Assembly: GCA_041556555.1 (NCBI GenBank)
Contig: JBFFIE010000001.1
Span: 1 to 64,000 of the forward strand
Source: SZUA-592 sp041556555
GTDB taxonomy: Bacteria; Pseudomonadota; Gammaproteobacteria; Eutrophobiales; Eutrophobiaceae
DNA length: 64,000 bases
Reading direction: 5' to 3'
In this document: piece by piece, positions 45,943-52,795 of the stretch
Position numbering within the stretch: position 1 is the stretch's first letter
How the letters are laid out: every line of letters starts with the position of its first letter
The notes under the pieces: model-generated
Database searches by the model: none
What the model was told of the DNA's origin: nothing
The model's input: only the letters and a program-made list of their open reading frames with translations
Made by a program: the position numbers and the translations under genes

Positions 45943-46197
45943 ATGGCAAAGAAGAAGACCGCAAAGAAGAAAACAGCTAAACGAAAGACAGCTAAACGAA
46001 AGACAGCCAAGAGAAAGGCTAAGAAGAAGACAGCTAAGAAGAAGACAGCTAAGAGAAAGGCTAAGAGAAAGGCCAAGAAAAAAGCCAAGAAGAAGGCTAA
46101 AAGGAAAGCTAAAAGGAAGGTAGCGAAGAAAAAGGCCAAGAAAAAAGCCAAGAAGAAGGCTAAAAGGAAAGCTAAAAGACGTACCAAGAAAAAGTAA
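45943..46197 (+). CDS. Histone-H1-like Lys/Ala-rich repeat protein
   Basis: An 84-residue, extremely basic protein made only of Lys, Ala, Arg, Thr and a single Val after the initiator Met. Units such as AKKKTAKRK and KAKKKAKRK repeat throughout; it resembles eukaryotic H1 tails and AlgP/Hc1-like nucleoid proteins of bacteria, so DNA binding is likely. GGGGAG stands eight bases before the ATG. The 185-base upstream spacer is very AT-rich with a TATAAT at 45870-45875. A further basic segment continues in the +1 frame after the stop, suggesting a frameshifted longer protein. Confidence 0.8.
   Translation: MAKKKTAKKKTAKRKTAKRKTAKRKAKKKTAKKKTAKRKAKRKAKKKAKKKAKRKAKRKVAKKKAKKKAKKKAKRKAKRRTKKK
46068..46115 (+). 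repeat. 48-base direct repeat in the H1-like gene, copy 1
   Basis: This 48-base stretch recurs perfectly at 46131-46178, 63 bases (21 codons) downstream. It encodes a Lys/Ala/Arg block and keeps the reading frame, a sign of recent in-frame duplication. Confidence 0.9.
46131..46178 (+). repeat. 48-base direct repeat in the H1-like gene, copy 2
   Basis: Perfect copy of 46068-46115. A 15-base unit encoding RKVAK separates the two. Confidence 0.9.
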
Positions 46198-46333
46198 ATC
46201 CGGAGCATCAAGCCGGCGAAAGCAAAGTAAACTTGCAATTGCCAGGTCGAAGATAAAAGCCCGGAAGGCCAAACGGAAACAAATTGCCAGGCAACTGGTA
46301 AAACAAGGGGGATTAAAACCGCTTGATTTGTGA
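46193..46333 (+). other. Basic C-terminal tail of the H1-like protein in the +1 frame
   Basis: After the TAA of the repeat protein, the +1 frame stays open for about 44 codons to a TGA (46331-46333) and encodes a Lys/Arg/Ala/Ser-rich peptide (for example RRKQSKLAIARSK, KARKAKRKQIARQ) ending GGLKPLDL. Its composition fits the upstream protein and no other gene is in this strip. A terminator follows 17 bases later. It has no start of its own. It could arise from an indel in the repeats, an assembly error or programmed +1 shifting at AAG-TAA. Confidence 0.6.
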
Positions 46334-46350
46334 CCAAGGCCTAAAGACTC

Positions 46351-46376
46351 AAGGCCCCGAAAGGGGCCTTTTTATT
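46351..46376 (+). terminator. Intrinsic terminator after the H1-like gene
   Basis: A perfect 8-bp stem AAGGCCCC/GGGGCCTT with GAAA tetraloop, followed by TTTATT. It closes the H1-like transcript before mrcB. Confidence 0.92.
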
Positions 46377-46438
46377 GTTTATCGGACTGTTGTATAGTCC
46401 CTGCCGAAGTGATCACCATTCCTCCTGTTGACTGATCA

Positions 46439-48775
46439 ATGGCCCCGAAAAAACGCTCAAAACGCCACAGACGTATAAGAAAAATATTAAAAAAACTCAA
46501 TAAGTTAACAATATTGCAAGTTTCCCTGATCTTGCTGATATGCGCTGCGGCCTGGGTTCTGTGGCTTGACCATAATATTCGCCTGGAATTTGAGGGTAAA
46601 AAATGGTCTCTGCCTGCACGCGTCTATGCCAGCCCTCTGGAGTTATATGAGGGTTTGGAGATCGATAGGGAGCGGGTGGAAAGTAACCTTCTTGCTGTTG
46701 GATTTGAGCGTATCAACAGGCCGAATCGGCCGGGAGAATATGCCAAGTACGCAGACAAGCTGGTATTCGTGAGCCGTGAGTTTCATTTCTGGGACGGCGG
46801 GGAATCTTCCAGGAAAATCCTGTTGATATTCGGTGCTGATGGCATTCTGCGGATATCAAACGTCAATTCCGGAAAAAAAATTCCACTGGTCAGGCTTGAA
46901 CCGGAACTCATTGGCAAAATATACCCGGAACACAATGAAGACCGCATTTTTATCAGTTATGATGAGGTCCCTCCCTTGTTGATCAATGCCCTGATTGCTA
47001 TCGAGGACAGGAATTTTTTCAAGCACTCAGGGGTTGACCCCAGGGGCATTCTACGGGCAGCGTTTGTCAACCTGCGGAACATTGGTTTGAAGCAGGGTGG
47101 CAGCACCCTGACCCAACAACTGGTCAAGAATTTCTTTCTCTCTCATGAACGTACCTTTACCCGTAAGTTCAACGAGATCATCATGTCCCTGCTCCTTGAG
47201 CACCACTATTCAAAACAGGAAATCTTAGAGGCTTACATTAATGAAATTTACCTGGGACAACATGGTTCCCAGGCCATCCATGGCTTTGCCATGGCTTCGG
47301 AATATTACTTTGCTCGACGATTGAATGAATTGCGTGTTGATCAGCTGGCCTTGCTGGTTGCGCTTGTGCGCGGTGCATCATTTTATAATCCGAGAAAACA
47401 TCCGCAGCGTGCACTGGAAAGACGAAATCTTGTGCTGGAACAGATGGTGTCACAAGAAGTGCTGGAATCAGGACAGGCCCAGAAGGCTATGGCGACGCCC
47501 CTGGGTGTTGTGAAGACACCGGGCTGGAGTAATGCAAAATATCCTGATTTTTTACAACTGGTGAGACAACAATTACGTAAATACTACAAACCTGAAGATC
47601 TCAGGAGTGAGGGATTACAGATTTTCACCACGATCATTCCTGCTTACCAGGACATCATGGAACAGGCCATTCAGTCCAGACTTGGCCGGTTGGAACAGGA
47701 AAGAAACCTGCCGGAGAAAACAATTCAGGCAGCATCATTGCTCACCAACAGCGAAACCGGTGAGGTTCTGGCTTTGGTGGGTGGACGTCATAATGACAAT
47801 ACAGGGTTTAATCGGGTGCTTAACGCCAGGCGGCCCATCGGTTCGCTGGTGAAGCCGGCCGTGTATCTTGCTGCCTTGTCTCAACCTGAAAAATACAATG
47901 TATTAAGCCCCCTGGATGATGTGCCCATTGTTTTGAAGCAGGAAGACGGCAGTCAATGGTCACCGGATAATTATGACGGGATTATTCATGATCGCGTCCC
48001 CCTGCATGCCGCCCTTGAAAATTCCTATAACCTTGCAACCATAGATCTGGGAATGGCGATTGGAATACCCCGGATTAAGGCCATGTTACGGAATCTGGGT
48101 GTCCAGACATATATTCCGGAATACCCGTCATTGTTCCTGGGTTCGGTGAATCTTACCCCCTACCAGGTCACGCAAATGTATCAGACCCTGGCCAGTAATG
48201 GCTTCAAGGTTCCGCCTCGGGCGATTCGTGAAGTACTCAATAAAACCGGGGAACCGCTGCAACGTTATCCGCTGGATATCGAACAGAAGCTGGACAGTCG
48301 ATCGGTATTTATTATCAACTTTTTGCTGTCACAGGTTGTCAAACAGGGGACGGCAAAATCTTTGGCTGCCAGGATGCCGTCCTATTTACCATTGGCAGGT
48401 AAGACCGGCACCAGTAATGATCTCAGAGACAGTTGGTATGCAGGTTATGGTGACAACCTGCTTGCCGTGGTTTGGGCAGGACGGGATGATAATGAACCTG
48501 CCGGACTGACTGGTGCTGCTGGTGCGCTGCAGATCTGGATTGATATGATGAAGAAATTACCCATACAACCGCTGACCTTGACTCCACCCGATGGAGTGGA
48601 ATGGGTTAATATCCTGGATGATCATCGTGTCGACGAGAATTGCAGCGTTGGACAGCCTTATCCATTCATCTCACCATATCTGGTCAAGAAGATTGGTGAA
48701 TGTCGCCAGACAGCCAATACAACAGACACAGAGTCGGAAACAACACCATGGTCAATATTCGATATTTTTCGTTAG
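46439..48775 (+). CDS. mrcB: Penicillin-binding protein 1B
   Basis: A 778-residue bifunctional class A PBP. A basic cytoplasmic tail and one TM (about 25-45) precede the UB2H-like region, then the GT51 glycosyltransferase (AIEDRNFFKHSGVDPRG, GGSTLTQQLVKNFF) and the transpeptidase with SxxK (SLVK), SYN (ENSYNLAT) and KTGT (KTGTSNDLRDSWYAGY). It polymerises and cross-links peptidoglycan, normally activated by the lipoprotein LpoB. Length is near E. coli PBP1B (844) less some tail. The next gene overlaps its end by 28 bases. Confidence 0.96.
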   Translation: MAPKKRSKRHRRIRKILKKLNKLTILQVSLILLICAAAWVLWLDHNIRLEFEGKKWSLPARVYASPLELYEGLEIDRERVESNLLAVGFERINRPNRPGEYAKYADKLVFVSREFHFWDGGESSRKILLIFGADGILRISNVNSGKKIPLVRLEPELIGKIYPEHNEDRIFISYDEVPPLLINALIAIEDRNFFKHSGVDPRGILRAAFVNLRNIGLKQGGSTLTQQLVKNFFLSHERTFTRKFNEIIMSLLLEHHYSKQEILEAYINEIYLGQHGSQAIHGFAMASEYYFARRLNELRVDQLALLVALVRGASFYNPRKHPQRALERRNLVLEQMVSQEVLESGQAQKAMATPLGVVKTPGWSNAKYPDFLQLVRQQLRKYYKPEDLRSEGLQIFTTIIPAYQDIMEQAIQSRLGRLEQERNLPEKTIQAASLLTNSETGEVLALVGGRHNDNTGFNRVLNARRPIGSLVKPAVYLAALSQPEKYNVLSPLDDVPIVLKQEDGSQWSPDNYDGIIHDRVPLHAALENSYNLATIDLGMAIGIPRIKAMLRNLGVQTYIPEYPSLFLGSVNLTPYQVTQMYQTLASNGFKVPPRAIREVLNKTGEPLQRYPLDIEQKLDSRSVFIINFLLSQVVKQGTAKSLAARMPSYLPLAGKTGTSNDLRDSWYAGYGDNLLAVVWAGRDDNEPAGLTGAAGALQIWIDMMKKLPIQPLTLTPPDGVEWVNILDDHRVDENCSVGQPYPFISPYLVKKIGECRQTANTTDTESETTPWSIFDIFR

Positions 48776-49323
48776 TTAATCTGATCCTGATATTTCTATT
48801 GTTGGGGGCTTGTACCCAGGCGATGGTTCCTGTTGAAGATGCGACAGTAGCCGTGGAAGAAGACACTTACCTGGAAGAGATTCCACCAGTGACAAAACCT
48901 GATGTTCCCGAGGTAACAATACAACAACCTGCCCCGATCGAGGAACGTAACATCCCTGCCGATGGCCTGGATCAGGGACCGGTGCAGCACAAGGCGTCAC
49001 AGGCGGTAATTGCCCTGTTGAATGAGGCAGATCACCAGGTATCGAGCGGTAATCATCAACAGGCAGAGGCTACGCTGGAACGGGCATTGCGCATCGATCC
49101 CAAGAACCCGGTTTTGTGGCACAAGTTGGGCCGTTTGCATCTGCAGGAAGGTGATTGGCAAACCGCCATCTCCATGGCTAAGAAATCCAACGTACTCTCC
49201 CAGGGTAACAGGGCCTTGCAGGCTGATAACTGGTTAATGATTGCCCATGCCCGCAAGGCACTCGGTGACAAACAGGGCACCACGGAAGCTATGAACCAGG
49301 CCGCGAGGTTACGACAGCAATAA
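48748..49323 (+). CDS. TPR-repeat lipoprotein
   Basis: A 191-residue lipoprotein with a signal peptide ending LGAC (Cys22) and two to three TPR motifs (AEATLERALRIDPKNPVLWHK, then LHLQEGDWQTAISMAKKSN). The acidic, Pro-rich linker (about 30-75) looks like a periplasmic tether. It overlaps mrcB, and a similar gene follows mrcB in pseudomonads, so a role with PBP1B is a reasonable guess, perhaps as an activator. ATG 48748 is chosen because it gives a clean lipoprotein signal. Confidence 0.82.
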   Translation: MVNIRYFSLVNLILIFLLLGACTQAMVPVEDATVAVEEDTYLEEIPPVTKPDVPEVTIQQPAPIEERNIPADGLDQGPVQHKASQAVIALLNEADHQVSSGNHQQAEATLERALRIDPKNPVLWHKLGRLHLQEGDWQTAISMAKKSNVLSQGNRALQADNWLMIAHARKALGDKQGTTEAMNQAARLRQQ

Positions 49324-49332
49324 ATTGAAATA

Positions 49333-49881
49333 TTACTCAATTGATATCGCTTGGTAGAGCCAGGCCTTTTCCGGAACACAGGACTGCGTCATACCGGCCT
49401 TGTGTTTCAGGTGCCTGAGAAAATCTCCCGGTTCGCTGACCGACTCCCATACCGCGGGCAGGAAAGTAGCCCGGTATTCATTTTTTTCAATGATCAACCC
49501 ATCGATTCCCGGGCGCAATTGGCTGATGAGTTCTTGATCGGTTTTAAATTCTATCGGCTGAGGCGATCCCAGTACCGAGATACTGGTCTTGATCCGGGTA
49601 AATTCGTTTTTGTTGAGTGGTTGAAACCGGGGATCACGGAAGGCGGCCGCGTAGGCATTATCAGCAACACTGATCACCAACGGTGAACACGCGCCGGTGG
49701 TACCGATACAACCCCGCAACTGACCATTGATTTTCAGGGTGACAAAGCTGGCCAGGATCTGCCTGAGTGGCTCGGGAAATTCTTCCGGTTCCGGATCGAG
49801 CGCCATATTTTCAATCAGTCCTCGTTCAATACTCTGCCAGGCTGTTTTCAGTAAGAGCTTTTTTTCCGTGGCAGTAAACAT
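49333..49881 (-). CDS. AmmeMemoRadiSam system protein A (AMMECR1 domain)
   Basis: A 182-residue AMMECR1-family protein. The hallmark LRGCIGTTG is intact, as are the SVADNAYAAAFRDPRFQPL and IDGLIIEKNEYRATFLPAVW segments. The human relative AMMECR1 has no agreed biochemical role. Here it forms a locus with the MEMO and radical SAM genes; its ATG is one base after the MEMO-like stop, so the two are cotranscribed. Confidence 0.93.
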   Translation of the reverse strand: MFTATEKKLLLKTAWQSIERGLIENMALDPEPEEFPEPLRQILASFVTLKINGQLRGCIGTTGACSPLVISVADNAYAAAFRDPRFQPLNKNEFTRIKTSISVLGSPQPIEFKTDQELISQLRPGIDGLIIEKNEYRATFLPAVWESVSEPGDFLRHLKHKAGMTQSCVPEKAWLYQAISIE

Positions 49882-49882
49882 A

Positions 49883-50686
49883 TCAGGCTGAGTCGATAGC
49901 GTAGGCCCCGTAACCTACCACCCGATCCCTGGTTCCGGCAGTGTCGCCTGAGTTTCTCAAGTCAAGTGTGCGAATACCCAGTCCCTTTTCCCGAGCAAGA
50001 CAGAGCAGACCGTTCATAGGCCTGCAGCCACAGGCCTGTTCGGGGCCAATGGCTTCATACTGCAATGATTCAATCAAGCGGGTCGTGTTTTTATCCAGCT
50101 CGCATGCGGTCTCATAATCATGAAAATGACTCAGGTCGGAACTGATGATGATCAGTGTGTCTTGATCACCCCAGAATGTTTCCAGAACTTCCATTACCTC
50201 TTGCGGGGAAGCGTCACCCACGACCAGTGGCAGTAATTTGAAATCATCCAGCAAATACTGCAGGAAAGGTAAGTGCACTTCCAGGCTGTGCTCCTGGGCG
50301 TGTGATTCGTCAGAAGTTATGACCTGTGGCAAGTCGCGAATCAAATCGGCCGCCTCCTGGTCGATTTCGATCTGTCCCAGCGGCGTTTCGAAGTGCGTAG
50401 CCGAACTCAGAGCCAATCCATGCGTATAAACCCGATGGGCCGGACCGAGCAGGACAACACGCTTGATGTTTCCGGTGGATGAGTTAATCCTGGCATAGGC
50501 ATGAGCAGCGGTTATACCTGAATAAATATATCCAGCATGGGGAATGATCAGGGCACCAGGGCTGTCCTGTTGTCTCTCTACCGCGCCCATCAGGTCTTCG
50601 ATCGATTGACGTAAAACCTCCGGCTCAGCAGGGTAGAAATAGCCGGCAACGGCCGCTGGACGCACTCTGGGATGATTTACAGGCAT
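49883..50686 (-). CDS. AmmeMemoRadiSam system protein B (MEMO1 family)
   Basis: A 267-residue MEMO-family protein with the LigB-like fold. Candidate metal ligands are visible in PHAGYIYSG, GPAHRVY and CGCRPMNG, matching the His-His-Cys set of human MEMO1. The start ATG 50686 is chosen over 50701 because GGTGAT precedes it and VRPAAVAGYFYPA then begins at the usual place. It is divergent from the radical SAM gene, with 82 bases between the starts. Confidence 0.93.
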   Translation of the reverse strand: MPVNHPRVRPAAVAGYFYPAEPEVLRQSIEDLMGAVERQQDSPGALIIPHAGYIYSGITAAHAYARINSSTGNIKRVVLLGPAHRVYTHGLALSSATHFETPLGQIEIDQEAADLIRDLPQVITSDESHAQEHSLEVHLPFLQYLLDDFKLLPLVVGDASPQEVMEVLETFWGDQDTLIIISSDLSHFHDYETACELDKNTTRLIESLQYEAIGPEQACGCRPMNGLLCLAREKGLGIRTLDLRNSGDTAGTRDRVVGYGAYAIDSA

Positions 50687-50711
50687 ATCACCAGTGAACA
50701 CTACTGATTAT

Positions 50712-50760
50712 TTAACGTCAAAATTCTATACTTTTATTATAGGTAGCAAGTATTCTACCT
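50712..50760 (+). promoter_or_regulatory. Putative amrS promoter with overlapping dyad
   Basis: TTAACG (50712-50717), a 17-base spacer and TATTAT (50735-50740) form a plausible promoter. Immediately after it is a perfect dyad AGGTAG-N8-CTACCT (50741-50760) located at the expected transcription start. It could be an operator or a short 5'-UTR hairpin. It lies in the 82-base divergent spacer shared with the MEMO gene. Confidence 0.45.
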
Positions 50761-50768
50761 GCCTTGTT

Positions 50769-51881
50769 ATGGCAAATGTGACAGAAAAAGATAGTTTTAC
50801 GGTACCTACGCGGTACTGGCATGTGCTGGACGATGGCAGGGTTCAGTGCGATGTATGCCCACGGGCCTGTAAATTACACGAGGGCCAAAGGGGGCTGTGT
50901 TTTGTCAGGGCTTGCCTGGATCAGGAGATCGTGCTGACCACCTATGGCCGTTCCAGCGGCTTTTGCATTGATCCCATTGAGAAAAAACCCCTGAATCATT
51001 TTCTTCCCGGTACCCCGGTGCTGTCGTTCGGCACCGCTGGCTGTAATCTGGCCTGCAAATTCTGTCAGAACTGGGACATCAGCAAATCCCGGGAAATCGA
51101 TACCCTGGCATCCTCCGCAGCCCCAGAGCAACTGGCAAAGGTCGCCAAGGAACTCGGCTGCCGCAGTATTGCTTTCACTTATAATGATCCGGTCATTTTT
51201 CACGAATATGCCATTGATGTCGCCCAGGCCTGTCGTGAAGAGGGAATCAAGGCTGTTGCCGTGACGGCAGGCTATGTCTGCCCGGAACCCCGCCAGGAAT
51301 TCTATCGATACATGGATGCGGCGAACGTGGATCTGAAGGCCTTTACCGAACAGTTTTATAAAACCATCAGCGGCAGTCACCTTGAACCCGTGCTGGAAAC
51401 ATTACGCTACATCAAGCATGAAACTCCGGTCTGGCTCGAGATCACCAATCTCATCATTCCGGGGCATAATGATTCCGACAAGGAGTTGAACCAAATGACC
51501 GAATGGGTGGTGGAACATCTGGGGCCAGATGTGCCCATGCACTTTACCGCCTTCCACCCGGACTGGAAGATGCGGGACGTCCCCCATACCCCGCCTGCAA
51601 CCCTGGTCCGGGCCCGGGAGATTGCCCTGAACAACGGGATCCACTATGCCTACACCGGTAATGTCCATAACATTCAGGGGGATACCACCTATTGCAGCCA
51701 ATGCGGCAGTACACTCATCGTCCGGGACTGGTACATTATATATGAGTGGCGCCTGGCCCCCGGTGGGCGCTGCCCGGATTGCGGTGCAACCTGTCCCGGG
51801 GTGTTCGAAAATTCACCCGGAGATTGGGGTGCCAGACGGCTGCCCGTCAGGCTGAATAGTGCAGTTAATTTAGAGACATAG
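50769..51881 (+). CDS. amrS: AmmeMemoRadiSam system radical SAM enzyme
   Basis: A 370-residue radical SAM protein. The cluster motif is CNLACKFC (Cys92, Cys96, Cys99). An additional N-terminal Cys set (CDVCPRAC at 27-34, then Cys44) and a C-terminal zinc-ribbon-like CSQCG...CPDCG region are typical of this family, related to the pyruvate-formate-lyase activator group. The start ATG 50769 lies after the predicted promoter; a GTG at 50694 would overlap the divergent gene. The target of the modification or reaction is unknown. Confidence 0.94.
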   Translation: MANVTEKDSFTVPTRYWHVLDDGRVQCDVCPRACKLHEGQRGLCFVRACLDQEIVLTTYGRSSGFCIDPIEKKPLNHFLPGTPVLSFGTAGCNLACKFCQNWDISKSREIDTLASSAAPEQLAKVAKELGCRSIAFTYNDPVIFHEYAIDVAQACREEGIKAVAVTAGYVCPEPRQEFYRYMDAANVDLKAFTEQFYKTISGSHLEPVLETLRYIKHETPVWLEITNLIIPGHNDSDKELNQMTEWVVEHLGPDVPMHFTAFHPDWKMRDVPHTPPATLVRAREIALNNGIHYAYTGNVHNIQGDTTYCSQCGSTLIVRDWYIIYEWRLAPGGRCPDCGATCPGVFENSPGDWGARRLPVRLNSAVNLET

Positions 51882-51894
51882 GTCAGCAATCTTC

Positions 51895-51923
51895 TTGAAA
51901 ATGGCCTACGGGCACTGTAGACT
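51895..51923 (+). promoter_or_regulatory. Promoter for tRNA-fMet
   Basis: TTGAAA (51895-51900), a 17-base spacer and TAGACT (51918-51923), followed by a GC-rich discriminator (GCGCC) typical of growth-rate-controlled stable RNA promoters. The mature tRNA begins about 13 bases after the -10. Confidence 0.65.
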
Positions 51924-51936
51924 GCGCCTCCTCTGG

Positions 51937-52013
51937 TGCGGGGTGGAGCAGTCTGGCAGCTCGTCGGGCTCATAACCCGAAGGTCGCAGGTTCAAATCCT
52001 GCCCCCGCTACCA
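51937..52013 (+). tRNA. metY: Initiator tRNA-fMet(CAT)
   Basis: A 77-base cloverleaf with anticodon CAT (CTCATAA loop) and the three consecutive GC pairs in the anticodon stem (GGG/CCC) that mark initiators. The acceptor stem is unpaired at position 1-72: here T1 faces T72, where E. coli has C1-A72. CCA is encoded. It precedes rimP-nusA, as metY does in E. coli. Confidence 0.96.
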
Positions 52014-52091
52014 ATTTACTGGTAGCTAATGCCGGGATAAGTACTTGTGTTTTCGGGTCATGAGCCCCGGGCTCAGGCTTCAATATTCCAG

Positions 52092-52127
52092 CGAAGGTCG
52101 CGGGTTCAAATCCTGCCCATGCTACCA
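52092..52127 (+). pseudogene. Remnant 3' half of a second tRNA-fMet
   Basis: The segment 52092-52130 matches 51978-52016 of the intact tRNA and its 3' flank at 36 of 39 positions, 114 bases downstream. It includes the variable region, T arm (GGTTCAAATCC) and a CCA. The 5' half is not recognisable, so this cannot be a working tRNA. It may be a decayed tandem duplication or the scar of an integration event. Confidence 0.75.
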
Positions 52128-52169
52128 ATTCAATTGGTAGCTGGCCGACTTGCCCACTACCAATACAGC

Positions 52170-52190
52170 AAGCCCCGCCGGGGCTTTTTT
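52170..52190 (+). terminator. Intrinsic terminator downstream of tRNA-fMet
   Basis: A 7-bp stem AAGCCCC/GGGGCTT with a 3-base loop and a T-run separates the tRNA transcript from rimP. Confidence 0.88.
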
Positions 52191-52225
52191 ATTATCTGGC
52201 AGGACCTTGCAGCCCACACGGTTGG

Positions 52226-52255
52226 TTGGCAGTTTTTGACGAGCAAAGCTATACT
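52226..52255 (+). promoter_or_regulatory. Promoter for the rimP-nusA-infB operon
   Basis: TTGGCA (52226-52231), an 18-base spacer and TATACT (52250-52255), each five of six matches to consensus, lie after the terminator and about 60 bases before the rimP ATG. Confidence 0.6.
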
Positions 52256-52316
52256 TGTGCGATTATTATGGAGTGTTTCAAAAGTGGGCCTTGAGCCCAT
52301 TTTTTGTTTTTGAACA

Positions 52317-52772
52317 ATGTATCGACAAAACGAAGTCCTGGTAAAGCTGTTAGGGCCGGTAGTTCAGGCCATGGGTTATGAAATGCTGGGTATCGAACAG
52401 TTCTCCAAAGGCAGAGATTCCGTCCTCAGGATATACATTGATCATGCTGACGGGATCGGGATCGATGATTGCGAACGGGTGAGTAACCAGGTGACAGGCG
52501 TCCTTGATGTCAATGATCCGATCAAGGGTGCGTATCATCTGGAAGTGTCGTCGCCGGGACTCGACCGGCCGCTGTTTACAGTTGAGCAGTTCAGTCGTTT
52601 TATCGGTGAACGGATACATGTGCAGTTACGCGAAAAACTGGATGGCCGGCGTAATTTCAAGGGTGAATTAACAGCCGTTGATGATGCAGGAATACACATC
52701 AAGACTGACGGTGAGGAATACGCGATAACAGCGGACAAAATTGATAAGGCACACCTGGTGCCGTTTGACTGA
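52317..52772 (+). CDS. rimP: Ribosome maturation factor RimP
   Basis: A 151-residue 30S assembly factor with an N-terminal KH-like/alpha-beta domain and a C-terminal SH3-like domain. Diagnostic stretches are RIYIDHADGIGIDDCERVS and YHLEVSSPGLDRPLFT. Length equals the E. coli protein (150). It opens the nusA-infB operon, with 23 bases to nusA. Confidence 0.97.
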   Translation: MYRQNEVLVKLLGPVVQAMGYEMLGIEQFSKGRDSVLRIYIDHADGIGIDDCERVSNQVTGVLDVNDPIKGAYHLEVSSPGLDRPLFTVEQFSRFIGERIHVQLREKLDGRRNFKGELTAVDDAGIHIKTDGEEYAITADKIDKAHLVPFD

Positions 52773-52795
52773 TTAGATCAGGAGTAAGAGAGTAG

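Noticed and set aside
45896..46123. Arg-rich reading frame overlapping the H1-like gene
   Set aside because: It is the out-of-frame reading of the AAG-rich repeats, has no ribosome site, and ends inside the gene.
45943..46197. CRISPR or satellite-like array
   Set aside because: The repeats are coding, vary in length and have no spacers.
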